Shown: positions 36,363-45,774, numbered from the stretch's first letter. The stretch is 64,000 nt of DNA from Bacteroidota bacterium (GCA_040388375.1 JAZKBU010000001.1:336996-400995); one strand, 5' to 3'. Notes: generated by a model not told the origin, from the sequence alone. Numbers and translations: made by a program.

Positions 36363-36394
36363 TTTGCAAGGGGTTTAAAGCAGTGGTATATTTG
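36363..36394 (+). promoter_or_regulatory. Late operon promoter (candidate)
   Basis: TTTG (36363-36366), 20 nt, then TATATTTG (36387-36394): a full match to the Bacteroidota consensus, about 75 bp before the first late gene. Confidence 0.65.
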
Positions 36395-36470
36395 TATAAC
36401 AATTTAGGAACTGAGAGGCCTTTAATGTATTTGTGTTAAAAGTATCTCTATCCTGTTTAATAGTTTATTG

Positions 36471-36800
36471 ATGTATACACCAAACGAACACCACTACCTG
36501 ATTAACGATTTATTTCAAAAGTTAAGTAACGCAATAAATAATCATTTATTCGTAACCGGTGGTGTATTGGGTAGCATTTATAGCTGGTTAAACGGGGTTG
36601 AGGTGCTACAATTAAACCATGTAGTAATAGACTTTAACCAGTTAGCCCAGTTAGCCATTAACAGTATAACCGGTGCCGTAATAACCATAGGTGTAAAGTT
36701 TGCCTTTAATCTGTTACAAGGTGTAGGCAGTAAAATAGGATCAGGTATAAAAAATAAAAGCATTCAGCTTTATAAATACTTTTCAAAAAAAGGTAACTAA
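36471..36800 (+). CDS. Small membrane protein, late operon
   Basis: 109 aa from the ATG at 36471. Hydrophobic segments at about residues 27-42 and 63-82 and a basic C-terminal end (KNKSIQLYKYFSKKGN). First of a run of small membrane proteins that may belong to the particle. Its stop codon lies inside GTTAC repeat c. Confidence 0.5.
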   Translation: MYTPNEHHYLINDLFQKLSNAINNHLFVTGGVLGSIYSWLNGVEVLQLNHVVIDFNQLAQLAINSITGAVITIGVKFAFNLLQGVGSKIGSGIKNKSIQLYKYFSKKGN

Positions 36801-36826
36801 AAAAGGTAACCAAAAACAGTAACCAA
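36781..36826 (+). repeat. GTTAC/A-tract repeat, copy c (short type)
   Basis: Three tandem units GGTAACTAAAAAA, GGTAACCAAAAA and AGTAACCAAAA; overlaps the end of the previous gene and stops 1 bp before the next ATG. Confidence 0.65.
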
Positions 36827-36827
36827 A

Positions 36828-37388
36828 ATGAGCAATACTAAACAAATAGTAAAATGGAGCCTTATAACCGGTGCTTTTGCCGCTCTTATTTTTGGTGTAA
36901 AAAAAGGTGCCAACCTGGTAACCGAAATAACTGATATAGAAGATAAGTTTAAACTATTCCCGGGCACCCCGCGCATACATGAGTTAATAAATTATGGTTT
37001 GGGTGGGGTTAAAATAGCTATAGATAGTACCCAAATAGTAAACCAAACAAGCCTGAGCGCCACCCTCGAAAATATTTACGTTACCGTTAAAAACCAAAAC
37101 GCCCAGGGCGGCTGGGATGATTTGCTTATAAACAAATCGCCAATTAGCAAGTTTTTAATTACCCCCAATACCAGCAATACAATGAGCACTATTTTATTAA
37201 GTGCCGGCTTGCAGGATATTTACACCCTTATAAAAATATTTAAGGGTACGTTACCCAGCCAGCTAAAAATAGTAACCAGGTTTAATTACCTGGGCCTTAG
37301 CCAAACTATAGAAAAGCAGGTAGATGCCAACAGCTTTTTTGCACCCATTAAGGCCGCACTAAGTAAAATAGGAGTAGTAAGTTTTTAA
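36828..37388 (+). CDS. Membrane-anchored protein, late operon
   Basis: 186 aa. One hydrophobic segment near the N-terminus (about residues 9-24), then a soluble beta-rich domain (LSATLENIYVTVKNQNAQ, about 70). Not recognised. Preceded immediately by repeat c. Probably a particle membrane protein by context. Confidence 0.5.
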   Translation: MSNTKQIVKWSLITGAFAALIFGVKKGANLVTEITDIEDKFKLFPGTPRIHELINYGLGGVKIAIDSTQIVNQTSLSATLENIYVTVKNQNAQGGWDDLLINKSPISKFLITPNTSNTMSTILLSAGLQDIYTLIKIFKGTLPSQLKIVTRFNYLGLSQTIEKQVDANSFFAPIKAALSKIGVVSF

Positions 37389-37407
37389 CTATAAAATCTG
37401 ATTAAAT

Positions 37408-39750
37408 ATGAAAATACAGCAATTAGGTTTTGTAGCAGCCAATAAACGTACCATAAGCCCACTGGGTAAATATGCCGCTTTAATATTACCGAGTACCGGT
37501 ACCAACAAAATATTAATGCCTGATGGTAATACTTTTGATACCGTTAACTACATGGTTGACTTTGTTAAAAAGTACAGCTACCAGGTAGGCCCGTTAGCCA
37601 AGCAGTTGGTTAAAGAAAGTGGGGGTAACCCCAATAGCAGGGAGTTTAAAAAGCGTGTATTCGATTGGATTTATGAGTATGTAGACTACGTACCCGACAA
37701 AGAGGGTGTAGAGCAAATACGTGAGCCCGGGCGTTGTGCCAGGGAGCAAAAAGGCGATTGCGATTGTATGGCTACCCTTGCCAATTCATTATTGGTACAA
37801 GGCGGTGCTAAAGAAGAGCCTAAGTTTAAAAAAATTGCCTTAAGCAGCGATTGGCAGCATGTATACGCTGTATCCGGCCCTTATGTAATTGATCCGGTAT
37901 TGAACCACTTTAACGAGGAGGCCAAAGGTATTACCAAAAGTTACGTGCAGGGTTTAAGCGGCTTAAACGGAATGCCTATACAGCAACTAGGAGCGGTAGC
38001 AGTAACCGTAAAAAAAGATGTTGCTATAACCAGTACAGCCGCACCCGCCAATAACCAAAGCACCGGTAAAACATTTGCCCAAACCAACGAGGCCGGCCAA
38101 ATAGTAATAAGCGTACAGGGTACTGGTACAGGCGGTGCCGTAACCATTACCCCAGGTGCCGGTAGTGGTGTTAATATACAAAGCCTGTTAAACAGCGATG
38201 AGTTAAAAGCAGCTTTATTAGCAGCCGGAAAAAACCCTTTTGAAGAAACCATAAAACGGGCCTTTATAGGTACCACGTTAGCCACCTTTGCCCAAACAAC
38301 CCTTGCCCCGCGCAATAAAAGTTTAAATGGTTTAAGTGGTATAGAAGATATAAACCCGCTTGATGCCGGTAATTTAGATACCGTTTTAAGCAGTGGCGAG
38401 TTACAAAAGTATAGCAAAGATGTTGACAGTGCTTTAAGCAAAATGAACCTGGCCGATACCAAAAAAGTACACAGCCAGCTAAACAAAAACTATGCATACC
38501 TAAAACAAAATACCAGTAGTGCCGAGGTAAGTAAAATAGCCAGCACTCCAACCCCTATAAAAGAGTTAGCCAATAGCAGTGTAGCCAAAGGCCTTATAAC
38601 AGGCGGTGCAACTACCGCAGGTGTGGCAGCCGCCATAAGTATAAGCGGGGCTACAGGTTTAGCCACAGCCACCACCGCTACTGCTTGTGTAGCAAGTTTA
38701 GTATGTGGCGCAGTAGCAGCCGGTATAGCAGCTATAGTAATAGGTTGTGTTTATATTTTTAGCGACAATGCCGATACTACCGTAAATAACTTTATAGACT
38801 GGTTAAGCGGCAAAGGGCCTAGCAGCATGTTGTTTGATAACAACGAGGGCTATAGCGTAAAGGTTGATGTAAATATATATGGTGAGTTAATACGCAACTG
38901 GCGTGCATTGGCTACCGGTAGCACCAGTGGTACCGATACCATGCAAAACCCTAACGATTACTTGCCCATACTGTTAAGCATTTACCAAAACGCACCCATT
39001 AAACCAGGCGAACAATTAATAGTTAACCCCAATAAAACAGTACTACATGCCCAGTTTGATAATGCATTGCGTACCAAGTTTGGTAACGAGTACTGGAGGC
39101 AGTTTTTTTGGATGAAAACCCGGGCATTTATGGTTACCCCCTTGTTAGCCGAAATGCTATACAACGAACCATACACCGACTATAAAGCCAACATACGCAC
39201 ACAGTTTGCAAACGTAAACTGGCAGTTGATAGATGATGAATATTTGAGAGAAACAAAGGACGTGTTAAAGCTTCAGTTACTAATAGCCAAACGCGATCAA
39301 ATAGCACTGGAAAACAGCAAAAACCCAAACAATAAGGCTATAGATGTAAATGAGCCGGCTGTAAGCGGTGCCATACTTTGGATAGGTGGGCAATACAACG
39401 GTACCAAAACCGGTATAATGACCAACCAAAACAACCTGGCACTTAAAAAAGGCGATGTAGTGTTTTTACAGTTTAACGCTGGTACCGCAACCGAGTATAC
39501 AGGTTTACACACCGTTGACAGCCTGGGTAGCGATGATGGGCAATACCCTACCAGCATGTTTGTGGTTAATACACCAAAAACAACCAGTGTAAATGGTAGC
39601 GGAGTGTTTCAGTTACAGGAGGTAGTACCCGCAAACACCGATGTTAAAACAGCCAGTGTAGGTGGTTGGATAGGAGCCCTTTTATTATTGGCTGGTATAG
39701 GTGCCGTAGTAGGCAGAAATTCAAATAAACAAGAACATGAAAAAGCTTAA
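37408..39750 (+). CDS. Transglutaminase-like cysteine protein with C-terminal membrane anchor
   Basis: 780 aa. The N-terminal region has a transglutaminase/papain-like triad: Cys in GDCDCMATLA (about 115-124), His in WQHVYAV (about 150) and Asp in YVIDPV (about 160). Hydrophobic alanine-rich helices occur at about 395-450 and a C-terminal helix at about 755-775. Three LSG motifs are present (LSGLNG, LNGLSG, WLSGKG). It is the largest late protein. It may be a maturation protease, a cross-linker or a wall-degrading entry enzyme; the choice is inference. Confidence 0.65.
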   Translation: MKIQQLGFVAANKRTISPLGKYAALILPSTGTNKILMPDGNTFDTVNYMVDFVKKYSYQVGPLAKQLVKESGGNPNSREFKKRVFDWIYEYVDYVPDKEGVEQIREPGRCAREQKGDCDCMATLANSLLVQGGAKEEPKFKKIALSSDWQHVYAVSGPYVIDPVLNHFNEEAKGITKSYVQGLSGLNGMPIQQLGAVAVTVKKDVAITSTAAPANNQSTGKTFAQTNEAGQIVISVQGTGTGGAVTITPGAGSGVNIQSLLNSDELKAALLAAGKNPFEETIKRAFIGTTLATFAQTTLAPRNKSLNGLSGIEDINPLDAGNLDTVLSSGELQKYSKDVDSALSKMNLADTKKVHSQLNKNYAYLKQNTSSAEVSKIASTPTPIKELANSSVAKGLITGGATTAGVAAAISISGATGLATATTATACVASLVCGAVAAGIAAIVIGCVYIFSDNADTTVNNFIDWLSGKGPSSMLFDNNEGYSVKVDVNIYGELIRNWRALATGSTSGTDTMQNPNDYLPILLSIYQNAPIKPGEQLIVNPNKTVLHAQFDNALRTKFGNEYWRQFFWMKTRAFMVTPLLAEMLYNEPYTDYKANIRTQFANVNWQLIDDEYLRETKDVLKLQLLIAKRDQIALENSKNPNNKAIDVNEPAVSGAILWIGGQYNGTKTGIMTNQNNLALKKGDVVFLQFNAGTATEYTGLHTVDSLGSDDGQYPTSMFVVNTPKTTSVNGSGVFQLQEVVPANTDVKTASVGGWIGALLLLAGIGAVVGRNSNKQEHEKA

Positions 39751-40552
39751 CAACACCATATCGTTACAAGGTTTAGGCAGTGGTAGTATTACCCTGGGTG
39801 CTATTAAAATAGATACTGCAACCATTGCCGATATAGCCCAAAAATATGCCGAGGTAACCCCTTTCGAGGATCGTATACGGTTAATAGAAGAGGATTACGA
39901 CTTAGCCACTGCCAATGCTGTACGCCAGTATTATATGGAGTATGCCTCCAAAGCAGGTACACCAGCAAAGGTAAGCACCGGCATGCCCCAGTTTACCACT
40001 ACTTATAGCAGTAGCCCGGGTGTAAACAATATAGGTGTACAAACCAATGGTAGCCCTGTACCCATAACCACACAGGGTAGCGATGAAAGTATAGCAAAAA
40101 GCATTTACACGCAGGCCAAACAAAACCTGGCTTTATCCGACACCGATGGTTGGACAGCCTTAAGCAAGGAAGTATACAAAACCTATGGTGCCGGTATATC
40201 AAATGCTTTTTGGCAAGCCTACCAAGACGAATTAAATTTAGAAGCAAAGTACAATGGACAAATGGTTACCAGTATGCCCCAAAGCACTACTACCGTTATA
40301 ACCGAAATACCCGATGCACAACCCCAAACAGCCGATCAGGTAGCAGCCGGTAGCAGCAATAAACTATGGCTTGGTATACTAGCAGTAGCCAGTTTGGTAG
40401 GCATTGGTGCCCTGGTAAAAAACAAAGGCAAAAAAGGGCTGGGTTGCGCTTGTAACGATGATGATAAGCCCAAACCAACACCCACAACGCTAAGCGGGGT
40501 AAAACGCAAAGCAAAAAAAACAGCTAAAAAAAGTTTAGCACTTAACATGTAA
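39737..40552 (+). CDS. Late protein with C-terminal membrane helix
   Basis: 271 aa. Overlaps the previous gene by 14 bp. A soluble N-terminal part (IADIAQKYAEVTPFEDRIRL) and Ser/Thr-rich middle are followed by one membrane helix (about 212-230). The tail is basic with LSGVKRKAKKTAKK near the end. Tail-anchored topology fits a virion membrane protein. Not recognised. Confidence 0.55.
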   Translation: MKKLNNTISLQGLGSGSITLGAIKIDTATIADIAQKYAEVTPFEDRIRLIEEDYDLATANAVRQYYMEYASKAGTPAKVSTGMPQFTTTYSSSPGVNNIGVQTNGSPVPITTQGSDESIAKSIYTQAKQNLALSDTDGWTALSKEVYKTYGAGISNAFWQAYQDELNLEAKYNGQMVTSMPQSTTTVITEIPDAQPQTADQVAAGSSNKLWLGILAVASLVGIGALVKNKGKKGLGCACNDDDKPKPTPTTLSGVKRKAKKTAKKSLALNM

Positions 40553-40574
40553 CCCAAAAATAACAAATAATAAA

Positions 40575-41114
40575 ATGAAAACGCCAACAAAAAAGGAAGC
40601 AATTAGTGGTTTAGCTACTACAGGCTCCCAGTTAGCAGGTATGGCCGCACCTCACGCACTATTAAAAATAGTGAAAAAAAATGGCCTGATTTACTCTTTA
40701 CTAATTACTGTCGCAGGATTGGCACTTTCCATTATGGGCCCTAAACCGGCCAACGCTGGGGAGAAAAAAGGAACCGATTACAAGCTGCGCGAATTTGGAC
40801 AAGGCGTTGCTTTGTACGGTATTGTAACTACTTTAAATGAAATGGCAAAAGATACCATAAACCTTGGTTTAGGTAGCGTTACACCCATGTCGTTAAAAGG
40901 TTTAGCCTTACCACAAGGTATACGCGATGCTATTAAAAACTATGTACCTAACCTAAGTGGCTTACCGGCTATGACCATTTACCCGCCTAACTACAAAATA
41001 CCTGGCGACACTACAGTTAACCCCAATTTAAAGGGAGTAAACCTACCAAGCCCTAAAGAAAACATGCCTGCTCCAACCTCTTTACAATTGGGTAGCATCA
41101 ATCTTCAGTTTTAA
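40575..41114 (+). CDS. Late membrane-associated protein
   Basis: 179 aa with one hydrophobic segment (about residues 32-53). The C-terminal half is Pro-rich and contains LSGLPAM and NLPSPKENMPAP. The Leu-Gly repeats (SLKGLALPQ, SLQLGSI) echo neighbouring late proteins. Not recognised. Confidence 0.5.
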   Translation: MKTPTKKEAISGLATTGSQLAGMAAPHALLKIVKKNGLIYSLLITVAGLALSIMGPKPANAGEKKGTDYKLREFGQGVALYGIVTTLNEMAKDTINLGLGSVTPMSLKGLALPQGIRDAIKNYVPNLSGLPAMTIYPPNYKIPGDTTVNPNLKGVNLPSPKENMPAPTSLQLGSINLQF

Positions 41115-41118
41115 TAAA

Positions 41119-41171
41119 TTCAAAAAACAGTTACCTTTTTTAGTTACTAAAAAAAGTAACCAAAAACTGAA
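41119..41171 (+). repeat. GTTAC/A-tract repeat, copy d (full type)
   Basis: TTCAAAAAACAG, then a near-perfect inverted repeat with arms of about 15 nt (GTTAC to GTAAC around TTTTTTAGTTACTAAAAAA) and ACTGAA. It precedes the capsid candidate by 80 bp. Confidence 0.75.
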
Positions 41172-41250
41172 ACAACACTTATAACAAATATTATTTAAAC
41201 CTCTCTCTCCTAGCCAACTTAAAAATTAACAATAAATAATAAATAAAGTT

Positions 41251-41937
41251 ATGAGAAGTAATGTTTTAAACTTACAAGAGTTAGCCACTACCACAAACGT
41301 TTTTGATAGTGCACCAGCCACCTTATTGGAGGGATTAAGAAACGGTACTGCCAAGCAAAACGAAAGTATTTTGTTTGCCCGTAAACAAATGGTATTAGCC
41401 GGCACGCCCGAGTTAATTGATAACGATCAAAGCCGTGCCGATGGTGTTACCGATTTTGAAAAAGGTAAGTTACAAGGTAACCAAGCCTTTTTAGTAACCC
41501 GTATGTTTATTAAATATGCATTCGATGCATCTGACACAGTAGTATACACAAAACGTTACAGCCAGTTTATTTACGCAATTGATAGCTTTGTTTTACAAGC
41601 TACAACTATTGATACCGATGCAGGGGCTACAGGTAACCAAACCGTAGCAGTAAATGCAGCTACCATTCCGGTACAGTTAGAAAATGCAAACTTGGTTTTA
41701 AGCGTAAACAACGCTGTAAAATACCGCAACAAGGTAGGAGCCTTTTTTATAAGAGGTACCCAAACCCAAAAAGTAGCCGATCATGATGACAATTCAGTAT
41801 CGTTGGGACTTGCGCCAATACTTATTTTACCTGAGTCGCCAATACAAGCACAGTTCCGTTTCAACACAGGTGTAACAACGCCAACTGGTGTGCACTTTGT
41901 TGAGTTAGGCTTAGGCGGTGTGTACGTTTACGTTTAG
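41251..41937 (+). CDS. Major capsid protein candidate
   Basis: 228 aa, soluble, without membrane segment. The sequence is beta-rich, with many alternating strands and a C-terminal run ending VELGLGGVYVYV, as in jelly-roll capsid proteins. Support is context: centre of the late operon, its own regulatory repeat upstream, and a very strong hairpin directly after the stop, typical of the most abundant transcript. No HK97-fold features. The length suits a single jelly roll better than a double one. Confidence 0.45.
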   Translation: MRSNVLNLQELATTTNVFDSAPATLLEGLRNGTAKQNESILFARKQMVLAGTPELIDNDQSRADGVTDFEKGKLQGNQAFLVTRMFIKYAFDASDTVVYTKRYSQFIYAIDSFVLQATTIDTDAGATGNQTVAVNAATIPVQLENANLVLSVNNAVKYRNKVGAFFIRGTQTQKVADHDDNSVSLGLAPILILPESPIQAQFRFNTGVTTPTGVHFVELGLGGVYVYV

Positions 41938-41960
41938 TAGATAAATTAACAATTCATTAT

Positions 41961-41993
41961 AAAGCCTTGCCCACGCTGGCAAGGCTTTATTTA
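41961..41993 (+). terminator. Strong hairpin after the capsid candidate
   Basis: AAAGCCTTGCC (41961-41971) pairs perfectly with GGCAAGGCTTT (41978-41988) around CACGCT; the U tract is short (ATTT). It may be a partial terminator or protect the upstream mRNA. Confidence 0.8.
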
Positions 41994-42021
41994 ACTACTC
42001 AAAATTTAAACAAGCAATGCC

Positions 42022-42396
42022 ATGTCAGAAAATAATAACATAAAGTACCAAAAACAAACCATTACCATAGCCAATGGTGCGGTTGCGGGTATACAAACCG
42101 AATCCGAAATTACGCTTGATGTTCAATATCCGCGCTGTACTGGTATTTCTATTATTGAAAAATCAAACACCGGTGCAACTACTTACGACATTGGTTTTAA
42201 ACCAAATCCAAACGAGGTTATAGCCGATTATCAAGATCGTAGCTTATGGCTTATTCCTACTGGGGTAAAACGCGATGATTGTTTCCGATCATTTGATTTT
42301 GCCGTAAAAGGTGATAAAGCCTCACTCCTTATTTCAACCGATGCCATAACTACAGCGGTAATTAAACTGCAAGTCATTTATAGGCTTGAAAAATAA
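42022..42396 (+). CDS. Small beta-rich late protein
   Basis: 124 aa, soluble, almost entirely predicted beta. Strand-rich small proteins beside a capsid gene are often minor capsid or vertex proteins. Not recognised. Confidence 0.5.
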   Translation: MSENNNIKYQKQTITIANGAVAGIQTESEITLDVQYPRCTGISIIEKSNTGATTYDIGFKPNPNEVIADYQDRSLWLIPTGVKRDDCFRSFDFAVKGDKASLLISTDAITTAVIKLQVIYRLEK

Positions 42397-42423
42397 ACCA
42401 ATTAATAAAAACGCGAACCATAT

Positions 42424-42714
42424 ATGTACGAAGCTTTAAAAGACATAATTGGTGCAGGCATTAAAACAACCGGCACAAAAGATAATAGCACCAGCACTAT
42501 TTACATTAAAGAAGCCTTTAAATACAGCATTAAAAACGAGGGCGATGGTATTGTTTATCTTGATGGTATGCCATTAGAACCAGGTTATACTGATAGTGCA
42601 GAGTGTAATATACCAATGTCCGGCAATATTAATATTGAATTTGCCGAGGGTGCTACTACATACAGGGTTCGCGTTTCTATTGTATCTGCTATCCGTAGTA
42701 GCAAAACATCATAA
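42424..42714 (+). CDS. Small beta-rich late protein
   Basis: 96 aa, soluble, beta-rich (KYSIKNEGDGIVYLDG, INIEFAEGATTYRVRVSI). Similar in character to its upstream neighbour; a minor capsid role is possible by context only. Confidence 0.5.
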   Translation: MYEALKDIIGAGIKTTGTKDNSTSTIYIKEAFKYSIKNEGDGIVYLDGMPLEPGYTDSAECNIPMSGNINIEFAEGATTYRVRVSIVSAIRSSKTS

Positions 42715-42738
42715 TTCCCCATTTAACCCCCAATACAA

Positions 42739-43485
42739 ATGGATCAAAATATTAACAAACCCGGGCGCAAAAAAACAGTGTTTAACCTGGAAGAGGTTAA
42801 ACAAAAGTATGCTGCCTGTAATTACCAATACTATACCCTGGCACAACAGCTAAACGTAAATAAAGACACGTTACTCCAATTTTTAAAAGAGAACGGGTTG
42901 TATAAGCCCAAACCAAAAACCCAACCAGCCTTTTTAGGTAGCACGCAAAACAGCATGAGCAATTCAACAAACAATACAACCTTAATGCGCCAGTTGGCCG
43001 ATGCTGATGAATATGCCTTAAAGTATAAGCGCTGGTTTGAAGAGGAGGAGCGTAAACGTAAAAAAGTGGAGGAGGATTTAGACAAAGCACTACGTAAACT
43101 AGATGCTTTTGAAGATAGAAAGCAAATTGAATTAGAACAATTGCGCTCCTCAATAAATGCCGAAAAAAATAGCGGACTTGCCGGCTTGGCAAATACCATA
43201 AACGATCCTGACAAAGTAAAAAGCCTTGCCGAGTCGTTTGCCACTGTTTATACCGCAATTAAAGCCAATAGTGGTGGTGGTAGCAATACACAAATACCCG
43301 TTAACAATGGCAAACATGCGCAAGCAATAGCCGCCATTACCGAAGTATTTAATAAACTAGATGATGAAAGCGCATTATACCTGCTTACCATTAACCAGGC
43401 GTATGGCGATCCTACCAACAAAACCTATTTAACCGATTTGTATAACAAAACCATAGCCGCCATAAACGGCAATGCAAAAGCATAA
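42739..43485 (+). CDS. Coiled-coil protein with N-terminal HTH-like segment
   Basis: 248 aa. The N-terminal VKQKYAACNYQYYTLAQQLN to KDTLLQFLKENGLYKPK region resembles a homeodomain-type DNA-binding segment, as in small terminase-like proteins. A charged coiled coil (about residues 95-140) and a helical C-terminal part follow. Preceded by TAACCCCC (42724-42731). Could be a scaffold or DNA-recognition subunit; not recognised. Confidence 0.5.
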   Translation: MDQNINKPGRKKTVFNLEEVKQKYAACNYQYYTLAQQLNVNKDTLLQFLKENGLYKPKPKTQPAFLGSTQNSMSNSTNNTTLMRQLADADEYALKYKRWFEEEERKRKKVEEDLDKALRKLDAFEDRKQIELEQLRSSINAEKNSGLAGLANTINDPDKVKSLAESFATVYTAIKANSGGGSNTQIPVNNGKHAQAIAAITEVFNKLDDESALYLLTINQAYGDPTNKTYLTDLYNKTIAAINGNAKA

Positions 43486-43507
43486 ACCATAACCCCCACG
43501 TATATAT

Positions 43508-43801
43508 ATGAATTTAACAATTGTAGAATTAAACAACCTGGTACAACTAGCCTGGACAGCATTAACCGTAATATTTTTATTGGTTATTGTTTTAAAGAAA
43601 AAAAACACAAATGCCTTTTCATTTTTGGCATTAGGCAAACGATCTAAAACCCAAGTTTTAGAGGGCGAAAACGAAGAGTTAAAGAGTGATATAAGTCTTT
43701 TAGAATTAGAAATAAACAACAAAAATGCCCTGCTTAACCTGATGGATAAACAGCGCAATTTAAGCCTGAAAGAAGCAAAGAAAATATTGTACAACCATTA
43801 A
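43508..43801 (+). CDS. Small membrane protein with coiled coil
   Basis: 97 aa. One N-terminal membrane helix (about residues 11-29) and a C-terminal coiled coil (about 48-85). Preceded by TAACCCCC (43490-43497). Possibly spanin- or particle-related; not recognised. Confidence 0.5.
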   Translation: MNLTIVELNNLVQLAWTALTVIFLLVIVLKKKNTNAFSFLALGKRSKTQVLEGENEELKSDISLLELEINNKNALLNLMDKQRNLSLKEAKKILYNH

Positions 43802-43813
43802 CCCCCCAATAAC

Positions 43814-43996
43814 ATGCCAAACTTACTAATAGCAACAAACGACACCGCAGATTTAGCCAAAAAACAAGCCTACCTGCAAACCATTGTAAATAAAACCGAC
43901 AATGAAACACTCCGCATTTTATCAGAGTTAGTACAAAAGCCAACAGCTTGCGAAACACTTAAGAAAAAAGAGGGTTTTATAAAAACTTTTCTTTAA
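43814..43996 (+). CDS. Small helical protein
   Basis: 60 aa, helical, no motif. Preceded by TAACCCCCC (43799-43807). Followed 3 bp later by GTTAC repeat e. Confidence 0.45.
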   Translation: MPNLLIATNDTADLAKKQAYLQTIVNKTDNETLRILSELVQKPTACETLKKKEGFIKTFL

Positions 43997-43999
43997 TAA

Positions 44000-44049
44000 A
44001 TTCAAAAAACAGTTACCGTTTTTGGTAACTAAAAAAGGCAACCAAAAAA
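44000..44049 (+). repeat. GTTAC/A-tract repeat, copy e (full type)
   Basis: TTCAAAAAACAGTTACCG, TTTTTGGTAACTAAAAAA and GGCAACC, ending 10 bp before the next ATG. Confidence 0.75.
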
Positions 44050-44059
44050 CAACAGCAAC

Positions 44060-44863
44060 ATGAAAAGCAGAAATAATAAACAAATTAAAATAGATGTACC
44101 AGCCGAAAAAACAAAAAGCAATGGCGGCAGTTTTGGTAAAATACTGGCCTTTGGCATTTTAGCGGGCGGTGCTATTGTTGGTTATAATTATTATGCTGGC
44201 AAAGCCGATGCCCAGGCACAAGGCGGAGCCATTCAGAACGATGTTTTTACCCAATGGGCCAGCCAGTTAAAAAACCTTATTGATGGTTGGACAAGTGCCG
44301 ATGATATAAAAGAAATTATTGCCATAGCCGGTAAAATTACCGACTACACCAAAGTAAGTGCGGCTTATACCAAACTAACAAATGGCAATAACCTTACAAA
44401 CGATTTAAGCGATGCTATGGGCCTACAGGAGTACCAAAACTTTGTTATAGCCCTTAACGCAAAAGGCGCAGCCGTTAACAATAAAAAAGTAGCTGTTGGC
44501 AATGGTACCAACCCTACAGGTTACACAGCAAATGTTACCAAACTTAAATTAAACACAGCAACTGCAGGTGTAAGCTTATATAAAAACCTGGCCGATTATG
44601 CGGGCGGTACTACCCGCCCCCTAACTTTTGCACAAGGTGCTAGTGTAACAGTTACTTACATAAGCGCACACACTGCTACCTATACCAATATGCAACCACC
44701 TTTAACGGTACCCGTGTATAAGGTTGCTTTATCAAACGGATCGCAGTACTACATAAGCAAAAGCATGGTACAAGCTACTCCACTTTCCGGTGTAGATGAA
44801 AACCAAGCACCAACGCCTTTATGCAATGGCATAGGCAGTTTAAAACGCATTTCAATACAGTAA
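44060..44863 (+). CDS. Late protein with N-terminal membrane anchor
   Basis: 267 aa. Basic start, then one membrane helix (about residues 27-45), then a helical domain (about 55-130) and a beta-rich C-terminal part. LSGVDEN occurs about 25 residues from the end. It lies 4 bp before the endolysin gene and could be a membrane-bound partner in entry or lysis. Not recognised. Confidence 0.55.
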   Translation: MKSRNNKQIKIDVPAEKTKSNGGSFGKILAFGILAGGAIVGYNYYAGKADAQAQGGAIQNDVFTQWASQLKNLIDGWTSADDIKEIIAIAGKITDYTKVSAAYTKLTNGNNLTNDLSDAMGLQEYQNFVIALNAKGAAVNNKKVAVGNGTNPTGYTANVTKLKLNTATAGVSLYKNLADYAGGTTRPLTFAQGASVTVTYISAHTATYTNMQPPLTVPVYKVALSNGSQYYISKSMVQATPLSGVDENQAPTPLCNGIGSLKRISIQ

Positions 44864-44867
44864 GGCC

Positions 44868-45581
44868 ATGGCAGATTATAGAATTATAATACCGCACATT
44901 AAAAAAAGCGAGGGCGGTATGAGCCGCAGAAAAGCAGATACGGCCAGTAAAAAACCTGCGCCCTACTTAACCACCGCGTATAATGCCAACACCCGTAAAA
45001 CGGAAACCGCCCGCGATTGGCATACCAACAAAGGCATTACCTGGGAAACCTTTAGCACCAACGGTACCAAGCTGGGCTATGTAGTAAACCAAAAAAATTG
45101 GGAAACCATGCCCGATAGTATTTGGGTACCCATATTTAAAAAAATATACTGGGATGGTGTAGGAGGCGATCAGCTAAAAAGCCAAGCAATAGCCAACTAT
45201 TTAGCCGATTGGAGTTGGGGAGCATATTACACAACAGCCGTAAAAAACTTACAGCAAGTATTAAACCGCAGTTTTGGTAATAACCTAGAAGCAAAAGGAG
45301 AAATAGGCCCACTTACCATTGCGGCCACTAATAAAGTAAACCCTGCGCAGTTGTTAGACTTGCTAAAAGCTGAACATTTAGACTTTTACGCGCAAGTAGT
45401 AAAAGCAAACCCATCGCAACAAAGTAACCTAGAGGGTTGGCAAAACCGTGTAGACGATTTATATGCCTTAAGTAAGCAATACTTAACCCCTGTTAAGGTA
45501 ACCGTAGGCCTTACCGGTTTAATATTATTAAGCCTAGGTATTTGGGGTAGTTACAAACTTTTAAAACCAAGTGCCGCTTAG
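44868..45581 (+). CDS. GH108-type endolysin with C-terminal membrane helix
   Basis: 237 aa. The N-terminal IIPHIKKSEGG holds the catalytic Glu15 of the GH108 N-acetylmuramidase family; DWHTNKGITWETF and the downstream peptidoglycan-binding-like region (LNRSFGNNLEAKGEIGPLT) match the same family. It cleaves cell-wall glycan. One C-terminal membrane helix (about residues 213-231) is unusual and could anchor it in the inner membrane or particle. A candidate holin follows 1 bp later. Confidence 0.82.
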   Translation: MADYRIIIPHIKKSEGGMSRRKADTASKKPAPYLTTAYNANTRKTETARDWHTNKGITWETFSTNGTKLGYVVNQKNWETMPDSIWVPIFKKIYWDGVGGDQLKSQAIANYLADWSWGAYYTTAVKNLQQVLNRSFGNNLEAKGEIGPLTIAATNKVNPAQLLDLLKAEHLDFYAQVVKANPSQQSNLEGWQNRVDDLYALSKQYLTPVKVTVGLTGLILLSLGIWGSYKLLKPSAA

Positions 45582-45582
45582 T

Positions 45583-45774
45583 ATGAAACGTGTAAATAAC
45601 TGGCAGTCAAAATTAGCAAGTATGTTGGGTATGGCTACAGCCATAGCCAATGCATGGATAACCATAGACTGGGAAAACTTTGATATACAAAAAGCATGGC
45701 CCAAACTGCTACTAAGCGCAATTATTGCGCTGGGTGGTTGGAAAAGCCAAATAAAAACCAAACAACAAAATTAA
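45583..45774 (+). CDS. Small holin-like membrane protein
   Basis: 63 aa from the ATG at 45583. Two hydrophobic segments (about residues 12-27 and 44-54) and a basic tail (KSQIKTKQQN). Size and position directly after the endolysin fit a holin; no family is recognised. Confidence 0.5.
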   Translation: MKRVNNWQSKLASMLGMATAIANAWITIDWENFDIQKAWPKLLLSAIIALGGWKSQIKTKQQN

